A model generated the notes under the pieces. It worked only from the letters and a program-made list of their open reading frames with translations, made no database searches and had not been told where the DNA came from. The position numbers were made by a program, and so were the translations under genes. From SIG565 sp045651765 (lineage in GTDB: Bacteria; Bacillota; Clostridia; Oscillospirales; Acutalibacteraceae), in assembly GCA_045651765.1 (NCBI GenBank), contig JAZRSY010000021.1, positions 1-49,273 of the forward strand: 49,273 nt of DNA, in the 5' to 3' direction. This document shows positions 26,530 through 34,219 of this stretch, one piece after another. Position 1 is the stretch's first letter. The number at the start of each line of letters is the position of its first letter.

Positions 26530-27234
26530 TTATTCTATTTCGTGTTCAACGGAATTAATTACCAAACAGTTATCGTTTTTCCAATGAATCTGCATATTGT
26601 TGAATTCGCCCCATTCACCGTGGTAAACTCTTTGAGGTTTCTTTTCGATTTTGAAAAGAATGACATTTATTCCGCAATCGTGATATACGTCAACAAGAGT
26701 ATCTCCACCAAGGGCACCTTGGTCGCTGTCAATAACCTGAGCGTAGTATCTTCCGCTCGGAGATTCAACAGTTTGTACAACTGTGTTTTGACCAATGTTG
26801 CCGAAAATTAAGCCAATAAAACTGAAGAAACAAATAGGTAAAATCATTAGTGCGGATAAAACCAATGCGATGATTTTTAGTGCCAAGGGTTTTCCGTGTT
26901 TAACGGTTAAGTAGCAGCAACAACCCGCAGATAATAATACGCTTGTGATTACCCAAATTTGAGGACACTCAAAAATATAAAACGCAGCGTTGATTAATGA
27001 CAGCGGAGCGAGAATCGCCAAAAGGATTCGTATGGCGTTATTTACAAGTGCGTTTTTACAAATAAGATCAAGGGTGACTATACATACGGATAATACAGCA
27101 ATGGCGATGCCAAAAGCCGAAACGCAGATAAGTTCAAAGCTATATCCAAAACACGAAGTTATTATTATGCCTACAGGATACAGAATCGTCAGCCCAAACA
27201 ATAAGCACATCAAAATTGATATTGCTTTTTTCAT
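26530..27234 (-). CDS. Polytopic membrane protein of unknown function, in a sigma factor operon
   Basis: A 234-residue protein with about six hydrophobic segments in the first 160 residues. A soluble C-terminal part of about 70 residues follows (SPSGRYYAQVIDSDQGALGG, ending VINSVEHEIE). No family is recognised. The start is placed at the ATG 27234 because AAGGTG lies just before it and the longer frame would run into the anti-sigma gene. It is the last gene of the sigma/anti-sigma operon, so it may take part in sensing or be a target, but that is inference. Confidence 0.7.
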   Translation of the reverse strand: MKKAISILMCLLFGLTILYPVGIIITSCFGYSFELICVSAFGIAIAVLSVCIVTLDLICKNALVNNAIRILLAILAPLSLINAAFYIFECPQIWVITSVLLSAGCCCYLTVKHGKPLALKIIALVLSALMILPICFFSFIGLIFGNIGQNTVVQTVESPSGRYYAQVIDSDQGALGGDTLVDVYHDCGINVILFKIEKKPQRVYHGEWGEFNNMQIHWKNDNCLVINSVEHEIE

Positions 27235-27244
27235 ATAGCGCACC

Positions 27245-27874
27245 TTACTCTTTTCCCAACATTTTTGCGTATTGGTTTGAGAGTGTCTTGGATAAAGTAC
27301 AAAATACAACCGTTAATAATATGCCGATTCCATTCAGAAGTAATAATGCGTGCAAAATTTCTAAAACATTAGCCAAATCATTTCCTGAAAATAGGTCGAT
27401 AAGATTCATTTCATAATGGAAACCCGACCATATATAAGCACATAGTGTAACACCAAGTGTTGCAATTAAAGAATAATTGGAAAAACTTTTTCTGTTTTTA
27501 TAGACTCTTACAAAATACCAGTTTGCCAAAGAAAGCATAAATCCGGTTGCCGGAATAACGAGATTCAGCGCCCAAAAGCCATTTCCAATACCCGATGGTG
27601 TTCTTGCCTCTAATGCAACGCCTATCGTAATCAACCCAAACGAAAGGAACAACAAAATCGACTGTAAAACAGAAGCCTTCCAATCATTGAGCTTACTAAA
27701 TGTTTTTGGTGATTTCGAAACAGTAACAATATCGGAGGATGATTTCATATCTTCAATAAGCTTCTTGCAATCGTCGCATTCTCTAATATGTTCTTCAACA
27801 ATTTTTTCGCTTTCCTTGCTACAACATCCGTCAATGTATAGTGGGATCAAATCTTTAACAATATTACAATTCAT
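27245..27874 (-). CDS. Zinc-finger (HC2) anti-sigma factor, membrane bound
   Basis: A 209-residue protein. The N-terminus has the anti-sigma zinc motif HIRECDDC (residues 29-36) with an upstream CC pair, followed by about four to five membrane helices. Such proteins hold an ECF sigma factor inactive until a signal arrives. It starts four bases after the sigma gene ends, and the membrane protein gene follows ten bases after it, so the three are one operon. Confidence 0.87.
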   Translation of the reverse strand: MNCNIVKDLIPLYIDGCCSKESEKIVEEHIRECDDCKKLIEDMKSSSDIVTVSKSPKTFSKLNDWKASVLQSILLFLSFGLITIGVALEARTPSGIGNGFWALNLVIPATGFMLSLANWYFVRVYKNRKSFSNYSLIATLGVTLCAYIWSGFHYEMNLIDLFSGNDLANVLEILHALLLLNGIGILLTVVFCTLSKTLSNQYAKMLGKE

Positions 27875-27878
27875 ATCG

Positions 27879-28355
27879 TTACCTCATTCTTTCTAATAGT
27901 TTTTGTTTGGCACGGTAAAATGTAACTCGTGCCCAACTTTCACTTTTTCCAAAGATTGTGCTAATATCTTTTAATGAAAAGCCGCCAAACACAGAAAGCA
28001 TAAAAACTTCTTTATACGGCTCTTCTAATTCGTGCAAGTAATGTAGTGCCTTTTTGGAAAGTTCTTTTTGAACAAAAACGTCTTCTATGTTTTGATCAGC
28101 ACTTGTCAATTCAAAATCTTCAAGAGGTTCTTTTTTCTTCTGTTCATTATACCACGCAAAATATGTATTCTTTGCGATTTGGCACAGCCACACGGAAGAT
28201 TTTTCCTTGTTTCGAAGAGAAGCAAAGTTCATATATGCACGAAAAAAGGTTTCTTGTGTCAATTCTTCGGATAGCGAAATATCCCGTGTCATTTTCATTA
28301 GATATTTGAAAATGAATTCTCGGTTTTCATTGAAAAGCTTTTCAAAATCAGTCAC
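27879..28355 (-). CDS. ECF-type RNA polymerase sigma factor
   Basis: A 158-residue sigma-70 family protein with region 2 (LTQETFFRAYMNF near residue 33, VWLCQIAKN near 55) and region 4 (PYKEVFMLSVFGGFSLKDI near 112, a helix-turn-helix ending ARVTFYRAKQKLLER). It starts with GTG at 28355 after AAAGGACGG. It sits first in an operon with its anti-sigma factor. Codon use is less GCC-rich than the flanking host genes, in line with its place on the inserted element. Confidence 0.9.
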   Translation of the reverse strand: MTDFEKLFNENREFIFKYLMKMTRDISLSEELTQETFFRAYMNFASLRNKEKSSVWLCQIAKNTYFAWYNEQKKKEPLEDFELTSADQNIEDVFVQKELSKKALHYLHELEEPYKEVFMLSVFGGFSLKDISTIFGKSESWARVTFYRAKQKLLERMR

Positions 28356-28376
28356 ATTTTCACCGTCCTTTCAACT

Positions 28377-28437
28377 ATTAGATTGGGAAACTCACAAAAC
28401 GTTACAACAATTATATCATATTTTTGCAAAAATTCAA
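28377..28437 (-). promoter_or_regulatory. Promoter region of the sigma operon
   Basis: Minus strand: TTGAAT (28437-28432), 16 bases, TGA then TATAAT (28415-28410) gives a sigma-A promoter. Downstream, TGTAACGTTTT (28406-28396) resembles an ECF -35 element with TCTAAT at 28382-28377; the 18-base spacing is not ideal. Basal plus self-activated expression is possible. Confidence 0.45.
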
Positions 28438-28450
28438 AAAAGTCTATGGA

Positions 28451-28558
28451 TAGAACATACGCCTGCGCAAATTAGCAGGATTTTGCTAAAAACCGATTAG
28501 CTGGCGATTAGCAAAACGCCGATTTTCTGCTAATTTCTTGCTAATCGGGATATGTTCA
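28451..28558. repeat. Cluster of TAGCAA-type repeats in the right part of the element
   Basis: About five copies of a TTAGCA/TGCTAA core in both orientations lie between 28471 and 28546. The outer ends GAACATA (28453-28459) and TATGTTC (28551-28557) are inverted. The same core is repeated twice near the left end of the element (26441-26459). Paired arrays near both element ends fit binding sites for an integrase or excision factor. The rest of 28356-28662 has no gene; a hairpin (28632-28662) abuts the tRNA. Confidence 0.55.
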
Positions 28559-28662
28559 AAGTTTGAGTTTGTTCTACTCTCTTAAAACAAGTAAACTCAT
28601 TCAAGAAAGCGAGTGAGTCAAGAAATTGAAATCCCCGAAAACACTACGTTTTCAGGGATTTT

Positions 28663-28739
28663 TGGCGCGCTTGCCCGGATTCGAACCGGGGGCGTTCCGC
28701 TTAGGAGGCGGACCCTCTATCCTGCTGAGGTACAAGCGC
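28663..28739 (-). tRNA. tRNA-Arg (anticodon CCT), intact, carried by the inserted element
   Basis: A full 77-base tRNA on the minus strand: acceptor GCGCTTG/CAAGCGC, anticodon stem TCCGC/GCGGA around loop CTCCTAA, T arm with TTCGAAT, discriminator G and encoded CCA. It reads AGG codons, as the broken gene did, but differs from it almost everywhere except the anticodon loop. It lies 67 bases downstream of the broken 5' half on the same strand and has no clear promoter of its own. It probably uses the old tRNA promoter. Confidence 0.93.
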
Positions 28740-28805
28740 ATATACGATATAATTCAAACAAATGACCATTTGCCTTTTTGTAAAGGCGAGCGTTAATAAA
28801 CTCCC

Positions 28806-28843
28806 TTAGGAGTGGTTTATTATATCCATTTAACTAAGGGGGC
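28806..28843 (-). pseudogene. 5' half of the split tRNA-Arg(CCT)
   Basis: On the minus strand: acceptor GCCCCCT, TA, D arm GTTAAATGGATATAAT, then A, AACCA and loop CTCCTAA. TTAGTTAAATGGATATAA is, from memory, the D-arm style of Firmicutes tRNA-Arg(CCT). What follows is GGGAGTTTATT, not a tRNA 3' half; that half is at 26266-26309. One mismatch (A31 with G39) would exist in the rejoined anticodon stem. Confidence 0.85.
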
Positions 28844-28863
28844 AAATATAAAGTGCTTATGTT

Positions 28864-28892
28864 ATTTTATATCAAAGGTAATTCTTTGTCAA
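28864..28892 (-). promoter_or_regulatory. Promoter of the split tRNA, probably now driving the replacement tRNA
   Basis: Minus strand TTGACA (28892-28887), 17 bases, TAAAAT (28869-28864), about 20 bases before the tRNA 5' end. Confidence 0.65.
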
Positions 28893-28959
28893 GGGTTTAA
28901 TAAATAGTTCCGCTTAAATAATAATTATTATAATTATACAGCACAAAATATATTAAATG

Positions 28960-28988
28960 TTGTAATTTTTAGCAATATTTGTTATAAT
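28960..28988 (+). promoter_or_regulatory. Promoter of the polysaccharide operon
   Basis: TTGTAA (28960-28965), 17 bases, TATAAT (28983-28988), 61 bases before the permease start. Confidence 0.7.
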
Positions 28989-29049
28989 ATAAAGTAACTA
29001 TGAAATGATTTTGCTTTTGCAGTTGTTCAAATTAAAAGGAGAATGCAAA

Positions 29050-29871
29050 ATGGGCATTTTAAAAGATATTTTTTCTGATTTTAGGTTTGTTTTAAAATTA
29101 GCCAAAAATGATTTTAAAACAAAATTTTCGGGCTCATATTTTGGAATATTTTGGGCCTTTGTTCAGCCGGTGGTAACGGTGCTTATTTATGTGTTTGTTT
29201 TTCAGGTTGGTTTTCGCGCTGCCGACACCGACAACGGCTACCCATATGTATTGTGGCTTATTGCCGGCATAGTGCCTTGGTTCTTCTTTTCAGAAGCATT
29301 AATGAATGCCACAAATTGCTTAATAGAATACAGTTATTTGGTAAAAAAGGTTGTTTTTAAAATAAGTGTTTTACCAACAGTTAAAATATTGTCGGCATTA
29401 ATTGTGCATGTTTTCTTTGTGGGCTTTGCTGTGGTGGTTTATTTATTAAACGGCAGGTTTTTGCCACTTGCGGCATTGCAAATTTTTTACTATATGTTTG
29501 CGTGTGTTTGCTTAACGGTTTCCGTGGCATATATAACATCCAGCATAGTTCCGTTCTTTAAAGACTTTGCCCAACTTATTAATATAGTTTTGCAGGTGGG
29601 AATGTGGCTTTGCCCAATAATGTGGAACGAAAATTTACTGCTTGGTTCTTCAAATGTATTTATAAACACCTACCTTGTTAAAATTTTAAAATTAAACCCA
29701 ATGTATTACATTGTGTCGGGTTACCGCAGTTGCTTTATGGGCGGCCAAAACGCTTGGGTTTGGAACCACCCCCTTGGAACATTATATTTTTGGGTTTTGG
29801 TTATTGCGCTTTTCTTAATAGGTAATAAAGTGTTTAAAAAATTAAAACCCCATTTTTCCGATGTATTGTAA
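29050..29871 (+). CDS. Polysaccharide ABC transporter permease (Wzm/TagG type)
   Basis: A 273-residue ABC-2 permease with six membrane segments. It opens with LAKNDFKTKFSGSYFGIFW, and WLIAGIVPWFFFSEAL and LNPMYYIVSGYR are family landmarks. It exports lipid-linked glycans across the membrane. The ATG at 29050 follows AAAAGGAG; a longer frame from 29005 would include that ribosome site. The ATPase partner begins 13 bases downstream. Confidence 0.92.
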   Translation: MGILKDIFSDFRFVLKLAKNDFKTKFSGSYFGIFWAFVQPVVTVLIYVFVFQVGFRAADTDNGYPYVLWLIAGIVPWFFFSEALMNATNCLIEYSYLVKKVVFKISVLPTVKILSALIVHVFFVGFAVVVYLLNGRFLPLAALQIFYYMFACVCLTVSVAYITSSIVPFFKDFAQLINIVLQVGMWLCPIMWNENLLLGSSNVFINTYLVKILKLNPMYYIVSGYRSCFMGGQNAWVWNHPLGTLYFWVLVIALFLIGNKVFKKLKPHFSDVL

Positions 29872-29884
29872 GGGGGCGTAAATT

Positions 29885-31162
29885 ATGGCTGAAACTGTTG
29901 TAAGTGTAAAAGATATTAACAAGGTTTATAAACTTTACGATAAACCTATAAACAGGCTTAAGGAATCGCTTTCCTTAACACATAAAAACTATCATACCGA
30001 CCATTTTGCGCTCGACAAAATTAATTTAGAGGTTAAAAAGGGCGAGTGCGTTGGCATTATTGGCACCAACGGCTCGGGCAAATCGACACTGCTTAAAATT
30101 ATAACAGGGGTGTTGAATGCAACATCGGGCAGTGTTGAGGTTAATGGTAAAATAAGCGCGCTTTTAGAGCTTGGCGCCGGCTTTAATATGGAATATACCG
30201 GCATAGAAAACATTTATTTAAACGGCACCATGATGGGCTTTACAAATGAAGAAATGTCTAAAAAACTGGGTGATATTATAGAATTCGCCGAAATTGGCGA
30301 TTTTATTTACCAGCCCGTAAAAACCTATTCGAGCGGTATGTTTGCACGTTTGGCTTTTGCCGTGGCCATTAATGTTGAGCCCGATATTTTAATCGTAGAT
30401 GAAGCCTTAAGCGTGGGAGATATTTTCTTCCAGGCCAAGTGCTACCGCAAGTTTAACGAGTTTAAAGATGCCGGCAAAACCATTTTGTTTGTATCTCACG
30501 ATTTAAGCACGGTTTTAAAATATTGCGACCGTAGTTTGCTTATTCACCAAGGCAAACAAATAGCGGTTGGAAAATCCAGCGAAATTGTAGATATTTATAA
30601 AAAGATTTTGGCCAACCAATACGATTTTGAACAAAACAAAACGGTAGAAGCCAAAACCGAAGAACCAAAGGGAAAATCAGACAACGGCAAAATGTGGAAA
30701 GACTATGTTATTCAAAACGCCAACTGCCAAAACTACGGCGAGCGCGATGCCGAAATTACCGATTTTGCGGTGGTAGACAATAAAGGTTTAATAACATCGT
30801 CTATTGATAAAAACACCGAGTTTTTAATTAAATATAAGGTACATTTTAATAAAGATGTTCAAAACCCGATTTTTACCTTTACAATTAAAGACAGAAAAGG
30901 AACGGTAATATCCGGCACCAACACAATGCTTGAGGGCTGCAGCCCCGAACAAGTTAAAGCCGGAACCGATTTGGTGGTTACTTTTAAGCAAAAAATGACC
31001 TTACAGGGCGGTCAATACCTATTGTCGCTTGGTTGTACAGGCTACCAGTTAGACACCCTTAAGGTTTACCACAGGCTTTACGATGTTTGTTTTATAGAGG
31101 TATTTTCCACCAAGGATACGGTTGGATTTTTTGATTTAGATTCTAAAATTACTATAGAATAA
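29885..31162 (+). CDS. Polysaccharide ABC transporter ATPase with Wzt-type C-terminal domain
   Basis: A 425-residue ATPase: Walker A GTNGSGKST near residue 58, signature YSSGMFARLAF near 148, Walker B ILIVDEA near 168, and the H-loop in VSHD. A second domain (about 275-425) matches the place and style of the Wzt C-terminal beta-sandwich. In Gram-negative O-antigen systems that domain recognises the chemically capped end of the finished chain. Its presence implies that the exported glycan here also carries an end cap, in line with the next gene. Confidence 0.9.
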   Translation: MAETVVSVKDINKVYKLYDKPINRLKESLSLTHKNYHTDHFALDKINLEVKKGECVGIIGTNGSGKSTLLKIITGVLNATSGSVEVNGKISALLELGAGFNMEYTGIENIYLNGTMMGFTNEEMSKKLGDIIEFAEIGDFIYQPVKTYSSGMFARLAFAVAINVEPDILIVDEALSVGDIFFQAKCYRKFNEFKDAGKTILFVSHDLSTVLKYCDRSLLIHQGKQIAVGKSSEIVDIYKKILANQYDFEQNKTVEAKTEEPKGKSDNGKMWKDYVIQNANCQNYGERDAEITDFAVVDNKGLITSSIDKNTEFLIKYKVHFNKDVQNPIFTFTIKDRKGTVISGTNTMLEGCSPEQVKAGTDLVVTFKQKMTLQGGQYLLSLGCTGYQLDTLKVYHRLYDVCFIEVFSTKDTVGFFDLDSKITIE

Positions 31163-31176
31163 AGGGGAATATTATT

Positions 31177-33231
31177 ATGGGCGGCCCGGTTAGTTATGTT
31201 AAGGTTTATAAACAAAATACCGAAACTGCGGCAAATAATAAATACCAAGATTTGCTTGAAAAATTAAGGCTTAAAAAAAATGGGATTACCGTTTTAACCG
31301 ACGAACCCAATAAACTTAATGCAGAATTTTTTGCCCCACAAAGAAAAAATCTGTTCAGTTGGTATCCATTCAAAGAAAAAAGCAGCATTTTAGTTATTGG
31401 TGACGAGGGCGGTGCAGCCACCGGTCTTTTGGCCGCAAATGCTAAAAATATTACCGCCTTAACCGAATATGATGCCTCGGCCGAAATATATGCTCACAGG
31501 TTTTCTGATAGCCGCAATTTAAAAATATATTCGGGCAATATAAGCGAACTTATTATTGGTTTTGAAAGTGCTTTTGATTATATAATCATTATGCCCGGTT
31601 ACGCCACACCGCAAATGCTTAAAGAGGTTAGTGTGCTTAAAAACGAAAATACAACCATTTTAATTGTGGCCGAAAACCGTATGGGTATGAAATATTTAAA
31701 CGGTGCTAAAGAAAGCAAAAACAACACATTCTTAGAGGGCCCACTGGGCTATATTGGTGCAAAACAAAAATATTATTCTAAACCCGAATGGGAAAATATT
31801 TTAAAAGAAAACGGTGCAAACAACTATAAATTCCATTATTTGTACCCCGATTATTATTATGTGGACGAGGTTTACACCGACAATTTATTACCTAAAGAAG
31901 ATTCCTTAAAGGCTTTTGAACCAGTTTTCGAAGAAAACAGAATAAGTGTTTTAGAGCAAAGCAAACTAATTAATAAAATTTTAAAAAATAACGAATTCAC
32001 TTTATATGCAAATTCGTATTTTATCGAAATTCCACCAAGTGAAAGTAATAATATAGATTACGCTAAAATAAGTTGCGAACGCAGCGAAAAATATCAGGCC
32101 TGCACACTTATAATAAACACCGAAGAAGGTAAAATAGTTAAAAAAGTGCCGGCAGTAAAGGCCGCAAACGAACATATACTTCGCATAGAAAAAAGTTTTA
32201 ACAAACTGCAAAAACAATGTGTTGGCATGCCAATAGAAATTTGCGAATGTGAACCTCAAGAAGATTCGGTTAATTTTAAATATATAAGCGGCCAAACATT
32301 AGGCAGTAAAATTAACAACGCAATAAAAAATGGCAACCAAGAAGAGCTTTTAAGGCTTATAGAGTCGTTGCGCAAAACGGTAAATTGCTTGTCTTCGGGG
32401 CGTACATTTACCAAAAGCTTTAAGTTTATTAATTATTTTGGTAATATTTCAATGCCTTCCGATTTAAATTCGGCGGCGGTTTCCAACATAGATTTAATTG
32501 CCGATAATATTATATCTGATGATAAAAATATTATTATAGATTACGAATGGGTGTTGGATTTTCCCGTTCCGCTTGAGTTTATTATATTCCGCAGCATTTA
32601 CCATAACTATGCCATTAGTTCTTTAAGTAAAGAACTAAAAAACAAGGTTTATGAAGCAGCAGGCCTTAATAGTGAACATTTTGCGGTGTTTAAATTAATG
32701 GAAGAAATTTTTCAAAAGAAAATTTCGGGCAGGGTGGTTAAATACTCCCAAATTGCCAAAGCGGCCGCTCCGCTTGTTTGCAATATTAATGATATTGATA
32801 TTAATAAAACGGTGTTTAAAGCCAAAATTTATAATGCTGAAAATCCATTCCAAATTTACACAGCCTGTAACGCCGTAACACAAGATATTCACCTAACAGC
32901 CGATTTTGGTCATAACCCGCCCAAAAAGGTTGCTTTTACACCAACCTCTAAGGGCTCAATAGTAAAAATTAAAGAAATAACTGCCTTAAAACAGGGCAAC
33001 TCGGTAACCATTACCGATTTTGAAACCAACGCTAATTTAGTTATAGGCGACGATTATTACTTTGTTAACGAGCCTGTAATTACCGTAACAACCGACGATT
33101 TTTCAGAAATCAGCATTAAATATTTTGTTTACAGGTTTTACGATTCCGATTTAGAAAGCAGAATTAATTTAATTTTAGAAAACAACCAACTGCGTGAAAA
33201 AATTAAAACTTTAGAAGAAACCGGTGAGTAA
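31177..33231 (+). CDS. Putative WbdD-like chain terminator: methyltransferase-like, kinase-like and coiled-coil regions
   Basis: A 684-residue protein. Residues about 65-230 look like a Rossmann methyltransferase (ILVIGDEGGAATGLLAA as motif I). Residues about 270-500 look like a diverged kinase fold: KVPAVKAANEHILRIEKSF, a catalytic-loop-like NIDLIADNI and a metal-loop-like IIIDYEWVLDF. A beta-rich part follows, and the last 25 residues (LESRINLILENNQLREKIK) form a coiled coil. This order is that of WbdD, which caps and so terminates O-antigen chains for Wzt recognition. It lies right after Wzt. Family membership is inferred from layout, not from an alignment. Confidence 0.6.
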   Translation: MGGPVSYVKVYKQNTETAANNKYQDLLEKLRLKKNGITVLTDEPNKLNAEFFAPQRKNLFSWYPFKEKSSILVIGDEGGAATGLLAANAKNITALTEYDASAEIYAHRFSDSRNLKIYSGNISELIIGFESAFDYIIIMPGYATPQMLKEVSVLKNENTTILIVAENRMGMKYLNGAKESKNNTFLEGPLGYIGAKQKYYSKPEWENILKENGANNYKFHYLYPDYYYVDEVYTDNLLPKEDSLKAFEPVFEENRISVLEQSKLINKILKNNEFTLYANSYFIEIPPSESNNIDYAKISCERSEKYQACTLIINTEEGKIVKKVPAVKAANEHILRIEKSFNKLQKQCVGMPIEICECEPQEDSVNFKYISGQTLGSKINNAIKNGNQEELLRLIESLRKTVNCLSSGRTFTKSFKFINYFGNISMPSDLNSAAVSNIDLIADNIISDDKNIIIDYEWVLDFPVPLEFIIFRSIYHNYAISSLSKELKNKVYEAAGLNSEHFAVFKLMEEIFQKKISGRVVKYSQIAKAAAPLVCNINDIDINKTVFKAKIYNAENPFQIYTACNAVTQDIHLTADFGHNPPKKVAFTPTSKGSIVKIKEITALKQGNSVTITDFETNANLVIGDDYYFVNEPVITVTTDDFSEISIKYFVYRFYDSDLESRINLILENNQLREKIKTLEETGE

Positions 33232-34203
33232 ATGGATGTTTCTATAGTAATACCAACCAAAAATGCGGGGCATCAATTGAAAGATGTGTTAACAGCAGTT
33301 TTTGGGCAAAAAACAAGTTACAGTTACGAGGTTATATGTGTAGATTCGGGCTCTAGCGATAATACTTTAGAAATTATAAATAACTTTGATTGCCGCTTGT
33401 TTCAAATTCCTGCCAAAGATTTTGGCCATGGTAAAACCAGAAATTTTGGGGCGTTTAAGGGTACGGGTGAGTTTATTGTGTTTATTACGCAAGATGCTGT
33501 TCCGGCAAGCGAAAATTGGTTGCAAAATTTTATAGATGCCATGCAGACCGACCAAAACATAGCGGGAGGGTTTGGCATACATTATCCATACCCCGACTGT
33601 AATGTGTTTGACAAACGCGATTTAGAGTTGCACTTTAAAGGTTTTGGCGCCGAAAACACGGTCTACAGCCTGGAGGACCCCGAACGCTATAAAACCGATG
33701 AAGGTTATAGGCATTTTTTGGCCTTTTTTTCCGACAATAATTCTTGTGTACGCCGCAGTGTTTTCGAAAAATATCCGTACGACGATGTAAACTTTGCCGA
33801 AGACCAAATTTGGTGCCGCAAAATGATTGAATTAGGTTATAAGAAAATTTATTGTGCCAATGCACCGGTTTATCATTCGCATAACTATTCGCTTTCAACC
33901 TACTTTAAACGTTATTACGACGAATTTAAAAGCCTTTACGGGCTTCATAAGTTCATTATAGTTAAGCATTGGTATTTAACGGTACCTGCGGCCATAAAGC
34001 ATATAATATCCGACATTAAATATCTAAGAACCATAGTTTTGCCAAAACGGGAAAAAATATATTGGGCCTATTATAGTTTTGTTAGAAATTTATATAGGTA
34101 TATAGGCGGGTATATAGGTGGTATTTACCACACATTCAGCAAAAAAGGCAAAAAAATAGCCGATAAATTGTTTTCACAACAATATGTGCAAAAAAATAAA
34201 TAA
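33232..34203 (+). CDS. Family 2 glycosyltransferase, rhamnosyltransferase-like
   Basis: A 323-residue GT-A enzyme: VSIVIPTKNAG at the start, VDSGSSDNTLEI near 36, metal-binding ITQDAVP near 84 and a catalytic FAEDQIWCRKM near 190. The RNFGA motif and overall style match rhamnosyltransferases of the RfbF type. The ATG follows the previous stop directly (TAAATG), so the two are coupled. The C-terminal part has amphipathic stretches for membrane attachment. Confidence 0.88.
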   Translation: MDVSIVIPTKNAGHQLKDVLTAVFGQKTSYSYEVICVDSGSSDNTLEIINNFDCRLFQIPAKDFGHGKTRNFGAFKGTGEFIVFITQDAVPASENWLQNFIDAMQTDQNIAGGFGIHYPYPDCNVFDKRDLELHFKGFGAENTVYSLEDPERYKTDEGYRHFLAFFSDNNSCVRRSVFEKYPYDDVNFAEDQIWCRKMIELGYKKIYCANAPVYHSHNYSLSTYFKRYYDEFKSLYGLHKFIIVKHWYLTVPAAIKHIISDIKYLRTIVLPKREKIYWAYYSFVRNLYRYIGGYIGGIYHTFSKKGKKIADKLFSQQYVQKNK

Positions 34204-34219
34204 ATTTAAGGGGTTATTT

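Larger units (their letters stand above)
26300..28812. mobile_element. 2.5-kb element inserted in the anticodon loop of tRNA-Arg(CCT)
   Basis: The same ten bases (CCCTTAGGAG on the plus strand) occur at 26300-26309 and 28803-28812, exactly where the two halves of one tRNA-Arg(CCT) are parted. Between them are an ECF sigma factor, an anti-sigma factor, a membrane protein and an intact but different tRNA-Arg(CCT). A crossover in the anticodon loop is typical of tyrosine recombinases, but no integrase gene is present. ATTAGCAA-like repeats occur near both ends. The element may have lost its integrase or be moved in trans. Confidence 0.75.

Noticed and set aside
28500..28662. Remnant of an integrase coding sequence in the right end of the element
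   Set aside because: Short open stretches exist on the minus strand, but they lack any catalytic motif and are cut by stops within about 25 codons.
26266..28739. The intact tRNA-Arg(CCT) and the 3' fragment as the two att copies of one element
   Set aside because: Beyond CTCCTAAG the two sequences differ throughout, so they are different tRNA genes. The true partner of the fragment is the 5' half at 28806-28843.
26266..28843. Group I intron or trans-spliced tRNA to explain the split tRNA-Arg
   Set aside because: The 2.5-kb interval holds three genes with their own promoter plus another complete tRNA, and ends in a 10-bp direct repeat. I see no group I core, so an inserted element is simpler.
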